A stretch of 64,000 bases of DNA, taken from the NCBI GenBank assembly GCA_013215655.1, contig JABSOX010000027.1, positions 1 to 64,000 on the forward strand, written 5' to 3'. The DNA comes from Colwellia sp. Lineage in GTDB: Bacteria; Pseudomonadota; Gammaproteobacteria; Enterobacterales; Alteromonadaceae. The notes under the pieces are model-generated. The model ran no database searches. It saw nothing but the letters and a program-made list of their open reading frames with translations, and was not told the origin of the DNA. Below are positions 61,844 through 64,000 of the stretch, one piece after another; position 1 is the stretch's first letter; each line of letters opens with the position of its first letter. The translations under genes and the position numbers were made by a program.

Positions 61844-64000
61844 ATGTATTCTCCTCGTTACCTTACATTGCTTTTTACCTGTATATGTTTACCTGTCCAT
61901 GCTTTAGCACAAGAGGAAAAACAGGTAAAAACACTTACAGCTCAATGTCCAATACCTCTTTATAAAAAGCTATCTGATATAACACCTGCTGAAAATGATA
62001 AATCAATTATTATTACCTCAACAAAGTCACAAATTGTAAAAGATCAATTTGCCAAATTTACTGGCGGCGTCACACTGGTTAATCAATCTGAAACCATCAT
62101 TGCAGATGAAATTGAGATCAATCGCGCCTCTTCATTAATTAATGCTACAGGCGATATCCACTTTCAAAATAAAGCGATTAATATATTTGCGTCTAAATTA
62201 AATGCCAGCGAAGCATCAAAGGCGACGCAATTACACGATGCATCATATCAACTAAACAATAACCCAGGTCACGGTAGTGCTAAATTAATATCGGTAAATG
62301 ATCAAGGCGAGTTAACCCTTATAGATTCATCATATACAACCTGTTATGGCGAAACACCTGACTGGTTGATGCAAGCAAGTGAAATAAATATTTCAGCCGA
62401 AAACAAACAACTTGAAGCCTACAATGTACGCTTTAAACTCTTTGATATTCCTGTGTTATATGTACCATACTTTTCAATTCCTATTACCGATGAACGTCAA
62501 TCTGGGCTTTTATACTCGACAATTGATTCAAGTCAAAAGTCCGGCATTGAAGTCACGATGCCTTATTATTGGAATATTTCAGAAAATATGGACGCCACGA
62601 TAACAACCCGTTATATGTCAAAACGCGGTACCCAGTTGCAAACAGAATATCGTTATTTATCTGATTTACAATCCGGCACAATTAACCTTGAATATTTAGA
62701 TAGAGATAATTTATTAACAAACAATAATGATTCCCGTTATTTGGCTCGTTTACAGCATGTGGGTAACTTTTCAGGTCGTTTTCGCGCCTATATTGACTAT
62801 ACAACCATCAGTGATGATAACTACTTAATTGATTTAGGTAGCGCACAATATAATTCTAACGATGCCTATTTATATCAAATTGGCGAACTTGCTTATTTTG
62901 GTGATACTTGGCGGGCAACAGTACAAATACAAGATTTTGAAGTATTGGGAAGTCATACACCTAGTTATAAAACAGAGCCACATATTGAAATAAGCAGCCA
63001 ACAAGCTTTACCTTTTAGCAATGCGGTGTTCGATATTTATTCTGAGCTTACACGGTTTGTAACCCCGGATAAAAATTTACCTGAAGCGCAGCGTTACCAT
63101 ATTGAAGCTGGCATCACTTTACCTATTTCGACCCCTTCTTGGTTCATTAACTCAGAATTAAAGCTATTACAAACCACTTATCATCAAGAAAACATTCCAT
63201 TAAATAGTAGTCTAAAAGAAAATGTCAGTCGTACCTTGCCAAAATTTAGAATGCATGGCGGTATCAATTTTGACAAACAATTGGCATATCAAGGGAATAA
63301 CTATACTCAAACGTTAGAACCACAATTACAATATTTATATATCCCCAATGAAGATCAAAGTGCTATTGGTGTATACGATACAACAACATTACAAGATGAT
63401 TATAATGGACTATTTCGTGACAAACGTTTTAGTGGTTTAGATAGAATAGCTCAAGCTAATCAATATTCATGGGGCGTAACCAGCCGTCTATTAAACGCTG
63501 AAAACCAAGAGTTATTTCGTTTAAGCCTCGGCCGTATTGTCTATCTAAATAACAATGATAGTGCTCTTCATAAAGAGCAAACAATTGCGACCGAAGAATC
63601 TGCTTTGGCGAGCGAAATTTACCTGCGCCTTAATCGAAAATGGCAGTTCACTGGTGATATTCAATATAACACGGATACCAGTACCACCAATAAGAGTCAA
63701 AGTAAGATTGATTACCAATTTAGTAAAAATCAGACAATTCAATTGAACCATCGTTATACTCGTAATGTCTCAGGTATACGCATTGAACAGGTTTCATTGT
63801 TAAGTAATGTTATTTTAAATGAAAATTGGCAAGTTGTTGGTCGACTAACACAAGATTTACAGCAAAAACGAAGCCTCGAAAGTTACCTTGGCATGCAATA
63901 CAATAGTTGTTGTTGGGGAATTAGGTTATCGTACCATCGCCACATCAATTCAAATTTAGAAGAACAAAATATCAACAATGATAACCGCGATGCATTTAAT
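61844..64000 (+). CDS. lptD: LPS-assembly protein LptD (3' end outside window)
   Basis: Open for 719 codons to the window edge, starting ATG with a signal peptide (YLTLLFTCICLPVHALA). An early cysteine (TAQCPIPL) is typical. The OstA-like N-terminal beta-jellyroll has FTGGVTLVNQSETIIADEIEI and TYTTCYGETPDW-type Cys, then VPYFSIP and DERQSGLLYS precede the C-terminal barrel strands. With LptE it inserts lipopolysaccharide into the outer leaflet. The strand-barrel end and its cysteines are beyond 64000. It is divergent from amgK. Confidence 0.96.
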   Translation, partial: MYSPRYLTLLFTCICLPVHALAQEEKQVKTLTAQCPIPLYKKLSDITPAENDKSIIITSTKSQIVKDQFAKFTGGVTLVNQSETIIADEIEINRASSLINATGDIHFQNKAINIFASKLNASEASKATQLHDASYQLNNNPGHGSAKLISVNDQGELTLIDSSYTTCYGETPDWLMQASEINISAENKQLEAYNVRFKLFDIPVLYVPYFSIPITDERQSGLLYSTIDSSQKSGIEVTMPYYWNISENMDATITTRYMSKRGTQLQTEYRYLSDLQSGTINLEYLDRDNLLTNNNDSRYLARLQHVGNFSGRFRAYIDYTTISDDNYLIDLGSAQYNSNDAYLYQIGELAYFGDTWRATVQIQDFEVLGSHTPSYKTEPHIEISSQQALPFSNAVFDIYSELTRFVTPDKNLPEAQRYHIEAGITLPISTPSWFINSELKLLQTTYHQENIPLNSSLKENVSRTLPKFRMHGGINFDKQLAYQGNNYTQTLEPQLQYLYIPNEDQSAIGVYDTTTLQDDYNGLFRDKRFSGLDRIAQANQYSWGVTSRLLNAENQELFRLSLGRIVYLNNNDSALHKEQTIATEESALASEIYLRLNRKWQFTGDIQYNTDTSTTNKSQSKIDYQFSKNQTIQLNHRYTRNVSGIRIEQVSLLSNVILNENWQVVGRLTQDLQQKRSLESYLGMQYNSCCWGIRLSYHRHINSNLEEQNINNDNRDAFN

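Overview
The window is an A+T-rich stretch of gammaproteobacterial chromosome. The most likely source is a marine member of the Alteromonadales close to Colwellia or Thalassotalea (Colwelliaceae). The evidence is gene order and protein character: the blocks mazG-relA-rlmD/barA, acpS-pdxJ-recO-era-rnc-lepB-lepA-rseC-rseB-rseA-rpoE/nadB, sdhE/ygfZ and rapA-rluA with amgK-murU-djlA/lptD are classic for this group. The genus is an inference; no rRNA or tRNA gene is present to test it. There is no CRISPR array, integrase or recognisable insertion sequence.

Layout. 1-3046: the 3' part of a MacB-type ABC ATPase gene and its FtsX-like permease. 3229-20379: a loose accessory region of mostly single genes. 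It holds a eukaryote-like BMT5 domain protein with a C2H2 zinc finger, a YcaQ-type DNA glycosylase, a glutaminase, an alpha/beta hydrolase, a LuxR-type regulator, a large lipoprotein, a PEP-CTERM metalloprotease, several periplasmic solute-binding-like proteins with one decayed relative, a P-loop glycerate-kinase-like enzyme, a YebC homologue, threonine aldolase, and two VOC genes divergent from a COG2345-type regulator with a doubled operator between them. 20383-41062: conserved housekeeping genes (stringent response, rRNA methylation, BarA signalling, the sigma-E operon, LepA/LepB, RNase III/Era, NAD synthesis, SdhE/YgfZ, SlyD). 41277-45238: a further solute-binding protein and a RecQ-family helicase behind an unrecognised gene. 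45366-50376: an apparent ovothiol operon of four genes. 50498-53936: a TPR-GGDEF diguanylate cyclase and a PIN-PhoH protein. 54340-64000: rapA-rluA, a DUF3530 protein, djlA-murU-amgK on the minus strand, and the 5' part of lptD.

How the parts connect. The rpoE operon has a sigma-E-like promoter in front of itself, and lptD, a known envelope-stress target in enterics, has a perfect GGAACTT -35 element, so regulator and target both lie here. AmgK and MurU form a cell-wall sugar recycling pair next to an outer-membrane assembly gene. The most novel unit is the ovothiol operon. Around OvoA and an OvoB-like PLP enzyme it adds a divergent glutamine-synthetase-like protein and a small, translationally coupled SAM methyltransferase, which suggests further modification of the thiol-histidine product. 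Other points of interest are a perfect FNR-type box between phoH and rapA, a YgfX reduced to its soluble tail, and the zinc-finger BMT5 protein.
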